A stretch of 64,000 nucleotides of DNA from Streptomyces fodineus (GCF_001735805.1 NZ_CP017248.1:6262001-6326000); one strand, 5' to 3'. Shown: positions 25,306 to 34,229, numbered from the stretch's first letter. A program made the numbers and translations. Notes: a model not told the origin generated them from the sequence alone.

Positions 25306-25346
25306 GCGCCGGCCCTGCCCGCGGGACACCGGGGGAGGGCCGGCGC
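25306..25346 (+). terminator. GC-rich hairpin after the secreted-protein array
   Basis: GCGCCGGCCCT (25306-25316) pairs perfectly with AGGGCCGGCGC (25336-25346), seven bases after the stop. No T run follows, as is common in Streptomyces. Confidence 0.6.
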
Positions 25347-25385
25347 GCTTGTGTGTGCGGCCGTACCTCGGGTTTCCGCGGCGGA

Positions 25386-26345
25386 TCAGGGCAGGAGCCG
25401 GACCGGGGAACCGGCCAGGTAGGCCTGGATGTTCTCCACCGCCTGGCGGTAGTACGTCGTGTAGTTGGCGTGCGAGACGTAGCCGAGGTGGGGTGTGGCG
25501 AGGAGGCGGGGGGCGGTGCGCATCGGGTGGCCGGCGGGCAGCGGCTCGATGTCGAAGACGTCCACGCCGGCGCCCGCGATCCGGCCCTCGTGCAGCGCGG
25601 CCAGCAGGGCGTCCTGGTCGACGACGGCCGCGCGGGACGTGTTGATCAGGTAGGCGGTCGGTTTCATCAGGGCGAGTTCGGCGGCGCCGACGAGTCCCCG
25701 GGTACTCGGGCCGCCGGGGACATGGACGCAGACGAAGTCGCTCTCGGCGAGCAACTCCTCCTTGCCGGTGGCGGGTTCGACCCCCGCCCGCGCGGCGCGC
25801 TCCTTGGTGAGGTTCGGCGTCCAGGCGCCTACCCGCATGCCGAAGGCGAGCCCGACCCGGGCCACCCGGCTGCCGATCCGGCCGAGTCCGAGCAGGCCCA
25901 GCCGGCGGCCGTGCAGATCGGCGCCGACGGTGGACTGCCAGGGGCCGTTCGTGCGCAGCGCGGTGCTCTCCTCGACGATCCCGCGGGCCAGACCGAGCAG
26001 CAGCGCCCAGGTCAGCTCGACCGGCGGGGTGCCCGAGCTCTCCGTACCGCACACGGTGACGCCATGGGCCTGTGCCGCGGCGTAGTCGATCACCGTGTTG
26101 CGCATGCCGGACGCGATGAGCAGTTTCAGCCGGGGCAGGCGGGCGAACAAGGAGCCGGGAAACGAGACGCGTTCGCGCAGCGTGACGATGATGTCGTAGT
26201 CGGCGACGGCCGAGGCGAGGGCCTCCTCGTCGTCCAGGTGTCCGCGCAGCGACACGACCTCCACCCGGTCCTCGATCGCCGACCAGTCGGCCAACGTGGT
26301 GGCCACACCCTGGAAGTCGTCCAGCACCGCACAGCGAAGTCGCAC
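25386..26345 (-). CDS. D-isomer-specific 2-hydroxyacid dehydrogenase family protein
   Basis: The 319-residue protein matches the D-2-hydroxyacid dehydrogenase/phosphoglycerate dehydrogenase fold. The NAD-binding loop is LGLLGLGRIGSRVARVGLAF near residue 145, the catalytic Arg lies in INTSRAAVVDQDALLAAL, the Glu in GAGVDVFDIEPLP, and the His in TPHLGYVSHANY near residue 290. It should reduce or oxidise a 2-keto/2-hydroxy acid with NAD(P). I prefer the GTG at 26345, which follows GGGGAAGGGGGG; a GTG at 26363 is possible. It is separated from the AHBA cluster and its substrate is unknown. Confidence 0.88.
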   Translation of the reverse strand: MRLRCAVLDDFQGVATTLADWSAIEDRVEVVSLRGHLDDEEALASAVADYDIIVTLRERVSFPGSLFARLPRLKLLIASGMRNTVIDYAAAQAHGVTVCGTESSGTPPVELTWALLLGLARGIVEESTALRTNGPWQSTVGADLHGRRLGLLGLGRIGSRVARVGLAFGMRVGAWTPNLTKERAARAGVEPATGKEELLAESDFVCVHVPGGPSTRGLVGAAELALMKPTAYLINTSRAAVVDQDALLAALHEGRIAGAGVDVFDIEPLPAGHPMRTAPRLLATPHLGYVSHANYTTYYRQAVENIQAYLAGSPVRLLP

Positions 26346-26550
26346 GTCGCCCCCCTTCCCCACTGCAAGAACGTTCCTCCCGAAGGAGGGCGGGGAACCG
26401 AGCGCCCCGGCAGGAGCAGTGAATCACCCGGACTGTTTCGCTGTGACCGGACTACTTGAGTACATGGTCCGCTCACGCGGTGGCCCTCGCTATCGTGACC
26501 CGGCGGACCTGACCTGGCGACCTGTCAGAAGACACCCCGAGGAGTGGCAC

Positions 26551-26748
26551 ATGCCGGTAATCGTTGATCAAGACAAGTGCATCGGCTCGGGCCAGTGCGT
26601 GCTGGCCGCGGCGGGCGTGTTCGACCAGCGCGACGAGGACGGCACCGTGCTGCTGCTCGACGACAGTCCGCCGGCCGAGTCGCTCGACGATGTCCGCCGG
26701 GCCGCCGTGCTGTGCCCAGCGCTGGCCATCACGGTGGAGGAGTCGTGA
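26551..26748 (+). CDS. 3Fe-4S ferredoxin, P450 redox partner
   Basis: The 65-residue protein is the size of Streptomyces P450 ferredoxins. Cys10 and Cys16 (DKCIGSGQCV) and Cys55 in LCPALAI would bind a 3Fe-4S cluster; the usual fourth Cys between them is absent, as expected for that type. It passes electrons from the reductase encoded next (four-base overlap) to P450s. The two P450s in this window, at 37482 and 54656, have no ferredoxin of their own and are likely clients. Confidence 0.92.
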   Translation: MPVIVDQDKCIGSGQCVLAAAGVFDQRDEDGTVLLLDDSPPAESLDDVRRAAVLCPALAITVEES

Positions 26749-27992
26749 CCGGGCCGCACCGGATAGCCGTCGTCGGCGCGTCCGCCGCCGGACTCACCAC
26801 GGCGAAGGCCCTGCGCAGCCGGGGCTACGAGGGCACGCTCACCCTGATCGGGGACGAGCAGCACCTTCCCTACGACCGGCCACCGCTGTCCAAGCAGATT
26901 CTCGCCGGAACCTGGGAACCGGACCGGACGGCGCTGTGCGGTGCCGGCGAACTGGGCGCACTCGGCGCGGACCTGCTGCTCGGCCGCTCGGCCGTCGGCC
27001 TCGACGTGGCGGGCAGACAGGTCCTGCTGGACGGCGGCGACCGGATCGGCTTCGACGGTCTGGTCATCGCCACCGGTGTCACCCCGCGCCGCCTGCCCGG
27101 TGCCGGCCTGGCCGGGATCCACGTGCTGCGCACCCTCGACGACGCCCTGTCCCTACGCCTTCATCTGCTGGGCAGGCCCACCGTGGCGGTGGTCGGCGCC
27201 GGTTTTCTCGGGGCCGAGGTGGCCGCCGTCGCCCGCGGGATGGGTCTGGACGTGACCTTGATCGATCCGCTGCCCGTCCCCATGTACCGCCAGTTCGGCG
27301 CCCGCATCGGCGAACTGATCGGGCAGCTGCACACCGATCACGGGGTGACCGTGCGCTGCGGCGCCGGCGTACGGCGGTTCCTCGACACGGAGGGACGGGT
27401 CAGCGGCGTCGAACTGACCGACGGTTCGGTCCTGGTCGCCGAACTCGTCGTGGTCGCCGTCGGCGCCCGACCCGCCATCGACTGGCTGGCCGACTCCGGC
27501 CTGCCGCACCGCGACGGCGTCGAATGTGACGCGTTCTGTCAAGTAATACCGGGGATCTACGCGGCAGGTGACGTCGCGTCCTGGCACAACAACCACTTCG
27601 GCACCAGGATGCGGCTGGAGCACCGCATGAACGCGACCGAGCAGGCGCTGGCCGTTGCCGGAAACATGCTCGGCGCAGCCCGGGAGTTCGCTCCGGTCCC
27701 GTACTTCTGGACCGACCAGTACGACGCCCGCATTCAGGCGTACGGCATCTTCCCCGCGGACGCCGACATCGCGGTGCTGCACGGCCGGCCGGCCGACCGC
27801 ACGTTCGTCGTCGGCTACGGCCATCAAGGCAAGGTGGCCGGGGTGCTCGGCTGGAACAGCCCCCGTGAGCTGCGCACACTGCGCCAACTCGTGGTCGACC
27901 GGACGCCGTGGCCGCCGAAGGCGTCGCTGCGCGAGGCAGCCGTGGCGGAACTACCAGACCAGGGGATGCCCACCACAACTGCCCGCCATTAG
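26745..27992 (+). CDS. FAD-dependent ferredoxin reductase
   Basis: The 415-residue protein has the FAD-binding N-terminus RIAVVGASAAGLTTAKALRS, the family motif LPYDRPPLSKQIL near residue 42, the NADH-binding VAVVGAGFLGAEVAAVARGM near residue 147 and the second FAD motif IPGIYAAGDVASW near residue 267. The C-terminal reductase domain is complete. It takes electrons from NAD(P)H for the ferredoxin encoded just upstream; GTG overlaps that gene's stop. It marks the probable left edge of the biosynthetic cluster. Confidence 0.93.
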   Translation: MTGPHRIAVVGASAAGLTTAKALRSRGYEGTLTLIGDEQHLPYDRPPLSKQILAGTWEPDRTALCGAGELGALGADLLLGRSAVGLDVAGRQVLLDGGDRIGFDGLVIATGVTPRRLPGAGLAGIHVLRTLDDALSLRLHLLGRPTVAVVGAGFLGAEVAAVARGMGLDVTLIDPLPVPMYRQFGARIGELIGQLHTDHGVTVRCGAGVRRFLDTEGRVSGVELTDGSVLVAELVVVAVGARPAIDWLADSGLPHRDGVECDAFCQVIPGIYAAGDVASWHNNHFGTRMRLEHRMNATEQALAVAGNMLGAAREFAPVPYFWTDQYDARIQAYGIFPADADIAVLHGRPADRTFVVGYGHQGKVAGVLGWNSPRELRTLRQLVVDRTPWPPKASLREAAVAELPDQGMPTTTARH

Positions 27993-28084
27993 CGTACGAA
28001 TCGCCCGTCAGCTACGCATTCCGCCGGAGGAGGCGCCCCTATCGGCACAACCGCCGCGTAGGCAATCAGGACGTTCACGCCAAC

Positions 28085-28971
28085 GCAAGGCGGTCGGGCG
28101 ATTGAGCAGGTCGCCGGGAGCGCCTCGACAAGGCAATCCCGAAAGGCAAAGACCTATGAATTCTGTACCCTCCACTTCTGGCACGGGCGAGCACACGGTA
28201 GTGGTCAAGCGGGTCGCGGACAAACTGTGGCACGCGCTGGAGGACGACCGGGTGGTCGGCCAGGGTGAGGCCTGGCGCAGGCTCGACGGGCGGGTTTTCG
28301 TCAGCATCGACTCCTGGAACGACGCGGCGTCCGGCCGGCTCGCCGATGCGATGCTGGCGTACCTGCCGCGGCCGCTGTACACGATGGTCGACGAGGCCGA
28401 TGCCGAGCTGACGTCCCACTGGCAGCGAGCCGGCTTCACGACCAGGCGCCGCGAGTGGATGTACCTCGTACCCACCGACCCCGAGACCACGGGTCTCGGC
28501 TCGGTGCTGCCGCCGTCGGACGTGACGATTCTGTCCGCCGGCGAAGCCGAGGCGGAACCGCTGCGCCGGCTGGACCGCGAGATCCGCGAGGAAGTCGAGG
28601 CCACGGTCGGCTGGCAGGAGATGCCGGCCGAGGTACTGCCCCGCCACGACGACGACATCCCGGTGGCCCCCTCGAAGCTGGTCGACCCCTCGAAGTGCGT
28701 GGTGGCGGCGCAGTCCGGTCACTACGTCGGAATGATCCGGGTGGCGCCGGTGCCCCGGCAGCCGCGGATCGGCCTCATCGCCGTCCGAGCCGGCCGGCAG
28801 CGCCGCGGTATCGCCCGCGCCCTGCTGGCCCAGGCTCTGGGCGCACTGCACCAGTCCGGGATCCGGACCGTATCCGCCGAAGTCAGCGAAACCAACGAAG
28901 CGGCCATGGCGCTCTTCGACGGCATCGGCGCCCGGCGCGAGAGCAGCAACCTGGAGTTGGTGCTCCGCTGA
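28085..28971 (+). repeat. Left arm of a 0.9-kb inverted repeat
   Basis: From CGGTCGGGCGATTGA through the GNAT stop codon this segment matches the reverse complement of 40695-41583. Similarity ends sharply at the stop codon on one side and at CGGTCGG on the other. The arms flank the AHBA cassette and the P450-ketoreductase-thioesterase operon. Confidence 0.88.
28156..28971 (+). CDS. GNAT-family N-acetyltransferase, copy 1
   Basis: The 271-residue protein ends in a GNAT domain: [19 protein letters not shown], then the acetyl-CoA loop [19 protein letters not shown] near residue 217 and [16 protein letters not shown] near residue 250. The N-terminal 150 residues are a second, degenerate domain. 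A copy with 29 differing residues (about 89% identical by eye) is encoded at 40695-41510 on the other strand. It would acetylate an amine, plausibly the pathway product as self-protection. AAAGG precedes the ATG. Unlike copy 2, no leader peptide is seen upstream. Confidence 0.85.
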   Translation: MNSVPSTSGTGEHTVVVKRVADKLWHALEDDRVVGQGEAWRRLDGRVFVSIDSWNDAASGRLADAMLAYLPRPLYTMVDEADAELTSHWQRAGFTTRRREWMYLVPTDPETTGLGSVLPPSDVTILSAGEAEAEPLRRLDREIREEVEATVGWQEMPAEVLPRHDDDIPVAPSKLVDPSKCVVAAQSGHYVGMIRVAPVPRQPRIGLIAVRAGRQRRGIARALLAQALGALHQSGIRTVSAEVSETNEAAMALFDGIGARRESSNLELVLR

Positions 28972-29035
28972 CGCCCGTGAGTACGGGGCGGGGCGAGCTG
29001 ACGGATGCCGGGTGGGAGGAACGAATTGAGGAACG

Positions 29036-30153
29036 ATGCAGAGTCTTGTCCCGCTGACCGACGAAAGAACCGATTCCGCAGTCGAGGAGTTACTGCCGGG
29101 TGACGTCGGCGGGCAGTCGCGTGCGCACGCGACACGTACCCCCGATGACCTCAGGGGCGAGCTGCCGCTGACCGAGGCCGCGGCCCGTTCGGTGGACACC
29201 GGCCGTCTGATGGCCCGCCGCGTACTGAGCGGTGCGGACGACCGTCTGCTCGTCGTGGTCGGCCCGTGCTCCGTCCACGACGTGAACGCCGCGCTGACGT
29301 ACGCGAAGTCACTGCGCGACCTGGCCGACGACCTGGCCGGGGACCTGGCCGTCGTCATGCGGGTGTATGTCGAGAAGCCCCGCACCACGGTCGGTTGGGC
29401 CGGGCTGCTCACCGACCCGGCGCTGGACGGCAGCCTGGACCTCGATCGGGGGCTTCGCATGTCCCGGTCCCTCATGCTGGAGATAGCCGAACTGGGGCTG
29501 CCCATCGCGACGGAGTGGCTGACCCCGGCGGCTCCGGCCTACCTGGCCGACCTGGTCTCCTGGGGAGCCATCGGCGCGCGGACGGTGGAGAGTCAGGTGC
29601 ACCGGCAACTGGCCAGCGGTCTCCCCATGCCCGTGGGCATGAAGAACGGCAGCACCGGTTCCCTGGGCGTCGCCGTCGACGCCATCCGGTCCGCGGCCGC
29701 CCCCACGCCTGTCTCGGCCTGGGCCGGGACGGCGGACCGGTCACACTGCGCACCAGCGGCAACCCCCACTGCCACATGGTGCTCCGGGGCGCGCCGGGCA
29801 AGCCCAACTACCACGCGGAGCATGTGCGGGAGGCGGCGCGACTGCTGTCGGCCGCCGCACTGCCGACCGGTCTGGTCATCGACGCCAGCCACGGCAACAG
29901 CGGCAAGGACCACGAACGGCAGGCCGTGGTCGCCCGGGAGATCGGGGCGCAGATCGCACACGGCGACACGGACATCCGCGGCGTCATGCTGGAGAGCTTT
30001 CTGATCGCCGGGCGCCAGGAACTCGGCTCCTGCGACCTCGAGTTCGGCCTGAGCGTCACCGACGCCTGCATGGGGTGGGACGCCACCGTCGACGTGCTCC
30101 ACGACCTCGCGAGCGCGGCCCGCCGGCGCCGGGCGGTGCGGGTCCGTCCATAA
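29036..30153 (+). CDS. Type I (AroG-like) DAHP / aminoDAHP synthase, frameshifted as sequenced
   Basis: About 372 residues read continuously if one C is restored in the run at 29700-29704. Motifs of the type I enzyme are clear: VVVGPCSVHDVNAALTYA near residue 80, VEKPRTTVGWAGLLTDP, SWGAIGARTVESQVHR, GMKNGSTGSLG near residue 203, and, in the second frame, LVIDASHGNSGKDHERQ. It would condense erythrose-4-phosphate (or an amino analogue) with phosphoenolpyruvate. Next to AHBA genes it is the likely supply enzyme, though rifamycin RifH is type II. An in-frame TTA codon at 29090 may make it dependent on bldA tRNA. Confidence 0.88.
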
Positions 30154-30196
30154 AGTCTCCGCCTGCCGTACACCGGGGAAAGGCACCGCTATCAGG

Positions 30197-30238
30197 CTGT
30201 CAGGTCGAGGGATAGTGGTGCCCGACCGGGCTTCATAT
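30197..30238 (+). promoter_or_regulatory. Cluster promoter motif, copy A (AHBA operon)
   Basis: CTGTCAGGTCGAGGGAT at 30197-30213 matches three other operon starts in the cluster. The -10-like position 22 bases downstream reads TCATATGG here instead of TAGCGT. The AHBA synthase start is 117 bases downstream of the motif. Confidence 0.75.
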
Positions 30239-30329
30239 GGTGAGGAAGTACTACAAAAGACCCTCCCGACGGTGGGCGGCCGAGGCTGCTTTGCGGGCGC
30301 TCACCCGGAGCAAAAGGAGAGCGGCACAA

Positions 30330-31490
30330 ATGAGTCCTCGACCGGCACCGGCCCTTCCGGAGTGGCCGCAATTCGATGACACGGAACGCCAGGCCCTGGA
30401 ACGTGCTCTGAACCAGGGCCAGTGGTGGCGCATGGGCGGGAAGGAGGTGGATTCCTTCGAGCGAGAGTTCGCCGAATATCACGGTGCCCCCCATGCGCTG
30501 GCCGTTACCAACGGCACACACGCGCTGGAACTCGCCCTGCAGGCGATGGGCGTCGGTCCCGGAACGGAGGTGATCGTACCGGCGTTCACCTTCATCTCGT
30601 CCTCGCAGGCCGCTCAGCGCCTGGGAGCAGTCACCGTCCCCGTGGATGTCGACCCCGACACCTACTGCATCGACGTGGCCGCCGCCGCGGCGGCCATCAC
30701 GCCGCGGACACGCGTCATCATGCCGGTGCACATGGCCGGACTCATGGCCGACATGGACGGGCTGGAGAAGCTCGTCGCGGACTCCGGCATACAGATCCTG
30801 CAGGACGCCGCCCATGCGCATGGCGCGCGCTGGCAGGGCAAGCGTGTCGGCGAACTGGGCTCGGTCGCGGCGTTCAGCTTCCAGAACGGCAAGCTGATGA
30901 CGGCGGGAGAGGGCGGCGCGGTGCTCTTCCCCGACGAGGAGATGTACGAGGAGGCCTTTCTCCGCCACTCCTGCGGTCGTCCGCGCACCGACCGGCGCTA
31001 CCACCACCAGGTGGCGGGGTCCAACATGCGGATGAACGAGTTCTCGGCCGCCGTGCTGCGAGCCCAGATGACCCGCCTCGACGACCAGATCGCCTTGCGG
31101 GAAAAGAGCTGGCGGTCGCTGTCCGCGCTGCTGGCGCAGATCCCCGGCGTCCGGCCGCAGGGCGACGACCCACGGGCTGACCGGAACCCGCACTACATGG
31201 CGATGTTCCGGCTGCCCGGCTGGACCGAGGAACGGCGCAACCTCCTGGTCGACCGGCTGGTTGCGGCAGGCGTCCCGGCGTTCGCGGCCTTCCGCGCGAT
31301 CTACCGCACCGCCGCGTTCTGGGAAACCGGGGCGCCGGCGGAGTCGATCAACGCGGTCGCCAAGCGATGCCCGAACACCGAGGCGATCAGCCAGGACTGT
31401 GTGTGGCTGCATCACCGGACGCTGCTCGCATCCGGGCAGGACCTGAACGACGTCGCGGCCATCGTGGCCGAATCGGTGGCCGCGGGATGA
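30330..31490 (+). CDS. rifK: 3-amino-5-hydroxybenzoate (AHBA) synthase
   Basis: The 386-residue PLP enzyme matches rifamycin RifK closely over its whole length. It shows QGQWWRMGGKEVDSFEREFA near residue 30, VTNGTHALELALQAMGVGPG, VPAFTFISSSQAAQRLGAVT, and the PLP lysine at residue 188 in FSFQNGKLMTAGEGG. AHBA synthases aromatise 5-deoxy-5-amino-3-dehydroshikimate. The conserved RCPNTEAISQDCVWLHHR region near the end separates it from sugar aminotransferases. AAGGAGAG lies nine bases before the ATG at 30330. It overlaps the next gene by four bases. The symbol denotes the homologue. Confidence 0.97.
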   Translation: MSPRPAPALPEWPQFDDTERQALERALNQGQWWRMGGKEVDSFEREFAEYHGAPHALAVTNGTHALELALQAMGVGPGTEVIVPAFTFISSSQAAQRLGAVTVPVDVDPDTYCIDVAAAAAAITPRTRVIMPVHMAGLMADMDGLEKLVADSGIQILQDAAHAHGARWQGKRVGELGSVAAFSFQNGKLMTAGEGGAVLFPDEEMYEEAFLRHSCGRPRTDRRYHHQVAGSNMRMNEFSAAVLRAQMTRLDDQIALREKSWRSLSALLAQIPGVRPQGDDPRADRNPHYMAMFRLPGWTEERRNLLVDRLVAAGVPAFAAFRAIYRTAAFWETGAPAESINAVAKRCPNTEAISQDCVWLHHRTLLASGQDLNDVAAIVAESVAAG

Positions 31491-32584
31491 CGATCCGGAC
31501 CGTACTGATCGGGCTCGGCTGGTCAGGCCGGGAGATCTGGCTTCCCCGGCTCACGGCCCGGGACGACTACGAGGTGGTGGCCGCGGTCGATCCCGACCCG
31601 GCCAAGCGGGAGAACTTCACCGCGACAACCGGCCGCCCCGCCTTCGCCGACATCGATGCGCTGCGGCCCGGTGCGGCCGACCTCGCATTGGTCGCCGCAC
31701 CCAACCACGCGCACGCGCCCCTGGCGCGCAGTCTGCTCATGCGGGGCTTCGCCACGTTCGTGGAGAAGCCGGTGTGCATCACCACGGCCGAGGCCCATGC
31801 GCTGGCCGACGCCGAGCACCAGGGGGGCGGACTGCTGCTGGCCGGCAGCGCTTCGCGGTACCGGGCCGACGTCGGGCAGCTGCTCAAGCTGGTGCCGGAA
31901 CTCGGGCGTCTGCGCAACGTCGATCTGACGTGGGTCCGGGCACGCGGGGTACCGCAGTCCAGGGGCTGGTTCACCAATCGGGCGCAAGCCGGTGGGGGAG
32001 TGCTTCTCGATCTGGGCTGGCATTTGCTCGACCTCCTGGAGGAGATCGTCGGAGCCGTGGACTTCGGACAGATCGCCGCGTCTGTTTCCGATGACCACGT
32101 GAACAATCCCAGCTGGACGGCGGCCTGGCGGCACGATCTCCCGGCCCCCGCCATGGAGGCCGACGTCGAGGACACCGTGCGCGGGTTCCTGGTCACCGAC
32201 GCCGGTCTGTCGGTGGGCCTGCACGCCAGTTGGGCGGCGCACTCGGCCACGCACGACGTGACCGCGATCCGGATCGAGGGCAGCAATGGGACGGCGACGC
32301 TGAGGTCGACGTTCGGATTCAGCCCGAACCGTGAGCCGCGGCCCCGGATCAGCTTCGTCTCCCAGGGGCAGGTGCAGGAGATCCCGGTCCCGGTCGAACC
32401 GATCGGTGCCGAGTACGACCATCAGCTCGACGACCTGAGTCGCCGCCTGTTCGATCCGTCGTCCAGGGGGTGCGCCATCGCGGGAGTGCGCCGCATCGTC
32501 GCCACGATCGAGGGAATCTATGCGGCCGCGGCGACGCCTTCGGCGCCTGCCAGGCCGAGTGCTGCAGAGGCGGTGGCCTGTTGA
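31487..32584 (+). CDS. rifL: RifL-like Gfo/Idh/MocA oxidoreductase of AHBA formation
   Basis: The 365-residue protein has the Rossmann start TVLIGLGWSGREIWLPRL, the family EKP motif in FVEKPVCIT near residue 97 and the C-terminal substrate domain with AGGGVLLDLGWHLLDLLEEI near residue 165. RifL acts with RifK in making the kanosamine-derived nitrogen donor (3-keto-UDP-glucose formation is the proposed step). It sits directly between AHBA synthase and the phosphatase, with ATGA and TGATG overlaps, exactly the rif order K-L-M-N. Confidence 0.93.
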   Translation: MTIRTVLIGLGWSGREIWLPRLTARDDYEVVAAVDPDPAKRENFTATTGRPAFADIDALRPGAADLALVAAPNHAHAPLARSLLMRGFATFVEKPVCITTAEAHALADAEHQGGGLLLAGSASRYRADVGQLLKLVPELGRLRNVDLTWVRARGVPQSRGWFTNRAQAGGGVLLDLGWHLLDLLEEIVGAVDFGQIAASVSDDHVNNPSWTAAWRHDLPAPAMEADVEDTVRGFLVTDAGLSVGLHASWAAHSATHDVTAIRIEGSNGTATLRSTFGFSPNREPRPRISFVSQGQVQEIPVPVEPIGAEYDHQLDDLSRRLFDPSSRGCAIAGVRRIVATIEGIYAAAATPSAPARPSAAEAVAC

Positions 32585-33249
32585 TGAGCGTTCCGATGCG
32601 CGACGCGGTGGTTTTCGATCTCGACGGCGTCCTGGTCGACAGCCACGAGACGATGGGCAAAGCCTTCGCCGTGGCCTATGCCGAAGTGATCGGCGCGGGG
32701 CCGGCACCCTTCGCCGAATACCAGCAGTACCAGGGCCTGTATTTCCCGGAGATCATGCGCCGGATGGGTCTTCCGCTGGAGATGGAGGAGCCGTTCGTCC
32801 GCGAGAGCTACCGGCTCGCGGACCAGGTTCCCGTGGCCGACGGCGTCGTCGACCTGCTCGGGGCGCTTCGGGAGCGGGGATTCCGGCTGGCCGTGGCCAC
32901 GGGCAAGGCCGGATCACGGGCTCGTTCCCTGTTGACGACGCTCGGCCTGATCGAATACTTCGACCAGGTGGTCGGCTCCGACGAGGTCGTCAACCCCAAA
33001 CCCGCCCCGGACATCGTGCTGCGGGCGCTCAGCCTGCTCGGCACAAAGCCGGAAACGGCCGTCATGGTGGGCGATGCCCGCGCCGACATGCTGAGCGCGC
33101 GGGGTGCCGGGGTGACCGCCGTCGCGGCGACATGGGCAACGGTGGACGAGGCCGACCTGATCGCATCCGGTCCGGATTTCGTGATCCGCTCCCCCGAGGA
33201 CCTCCTGCCCCTCTGCCCGCAGATTCCGGTCCGAGGCCGCGGGTGGTAG
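32584..33249 (+). CDS. rifM: RifM-like HAD phosphatase
   Basis: The 221-residue protein is a HAD hydrolase: nucleophile motif VVFDLDGVLVDSHETMGKA near residue 9, motif II in LAVATGKAGSRARS, motif III Lys in VVNPKPAPDIVL near residue 138 and motif IV VMVGDARADMLSA near residue 157. In the rif pathway this enzyme removes phosphate in the route from UDP-kanosamine to kanosamine. Its start overlaps the upstream stop (TGATG) and its stop overlaps the next GTG, so the four genes are coupled. Confidence 0.93.
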   Translation: MSVPMRDAVVFDLDGVLVDSHETMGKAFAVAYAEVIGAGPAPFAEYQQYQGLYFPEIMRRMGLPLEMEEPFVRESYRLADQVPVADGVVDLLGALRERGFRLAVATGKAGSRARSLLTTLGLIEYFDQVVGSDEVVNPKPAPDIVLRALSLLGTKPETAVMVGDARADMLSARGAGVTAVAATWATVDEADLIASGPDFVIRSPEDLLPLCPQIPVRGRGW

Positions 33250-34229
33250 TGCGCAGTCTGAGGCTCGGCAAACAGTCACCACGCGAAGCCGCCTGGCTGG
33301 GCCTCGACTTGGGCGGGACGAAGGTGGCACTGCGAGCCGAGACCGACGGGGGAAGGGTGCACGAGCACCTGTTCCATTGGCGCGGGCGTGGCCTCGAGTC
33401 CGATGTGGAGCAGCTCGCGGCGGAAGTCGCGGTTCTTCAGCAGCAGGTTCCCGAGGGATTCGGCGCCGTGGGTATCGCACTGCCGGCCTCCGTGGGGACG
33501 GACGGACTCGTCTCCGCCTGGCCGAGCCGGCCGGAGTGGCTCGGTGTGGAGGTGCGCCCCACCTTCCAGAAGCTCTTCGCGAACACGCCGGTACGGTGGG
33601 CCGACGACGGAGACCTGGGCGCGTTGGCCGAGGCACGGGCAGCAGACGTCGACGATGTGCTCTACGTCGGAGTCGGCACCGGTATCGGTGGCGGTTTGAT
33701 GTCCGGCGGAGTCCTGTGGCCGGGACTGGACCGCGGTTCTTTCGAGCTCGGTCATCTGGTCACCGATGCCGACGGTCTGAAGTGCCGGTGCGGACGCCGA
33801 GGTTGTCTGCAGGCCACGGCTTCCGGGCCCGCCACGCTGGCGCGCGCAGCCCGCTTGCGCGGTGCCGACGTGGCGTACGCGGAACTGCAGCAAGGTCTTG
33901 TGGCCGACGAGGAGTGGGCCGTGCAGGCCGTGGACCGCTCCTGTCACAGACTTGCCGTGGCGATCACCGGGGTGCGGGAGTTGCTGCACCCTGATCTGGT
34001 CGTGGTGGGCGGGGGTTTCGCCGCGGGGCTGCCCGGCTTCACCGACACGGTGGCGCGTCACGTGGCTGCGCTGGCCAGGCCCGGCGTGTCCCCGCCCCTG
34101 GTGAGATCCTCGCTCCTCGGTGGACTTTCGACACTCCACGGTGCGGTGGCCCTGGCCCGGCTCGTGGGGCAGACGGAAGCCCCGGCGTTGAGCGCCGTGA
34201 GGTACCTCGACGACGCTGTAAGGGAATGA
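33249..34229 (+). CDS. rifN: RifN-like ROK kinase (kanosamine 6-kinase)
   Basis: The 326-residue protein is a ROK-family sugar kinase. The ATP loop is WLGLDLGGTKVAL near residue 18, the catalytic Asp lies in WADDGDLGALAEARA, GVGTGIGGGLMSGG follows near residue 143, and the zinc motif is CRCGRRGCLQATASG near residue 180. RifN phosphorylates kanosamine for entry into the aminoshikimate pathway. The GTG at 33249 overlaps the RifM stop; GTG at 33243 is in frame too. It ends the operon, followed by a strong terminator. Confidence 0.93.
   Translation: MRSLRLGKQSPREAAWLGLDLGGTKVALRAETDGGRVHEHLFHWRGRGLESDVEQLAAEVAVLQQQVPEGFGAVGIALPASVGTDGLVSAWPSRPEWLGVEVRPTFQKLFANTPVRWADDGDLGALAEARAADVDDVLYVGVGTGIGGGLMSGGVLWPGLDRGSFELGHLVTDADGLKCRCGRRGCLQATASGPATLARAARLRGADVAYAELQQGLVADEEWAVQAVDRSCHRLAVAITGVRELLHPDLVVVGGGFAAGLPGFTDTVARHVAALARPGVSPPLVRSSLLGGLSTLHGAVALARLVGQTEAPALSAVRYLDDAVRE

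Noticed and set aside
28020-28060. A leader peptide upstream of GNAT copy 1
   Set aside because: A GGAGGAGG sequence is present, but it is followed by ATC rather than a normal start and only six codons; it does not resemble the copy 2 leader.
28156-28971. GNAT genes as the amide synthase that closes an ansamycin ring
   Set aside because: RifF-type amide synthases belong to the arylamine N-acetyltransferase family, with a Cys-His-Asp triad; these proteins have a GNAT fold.
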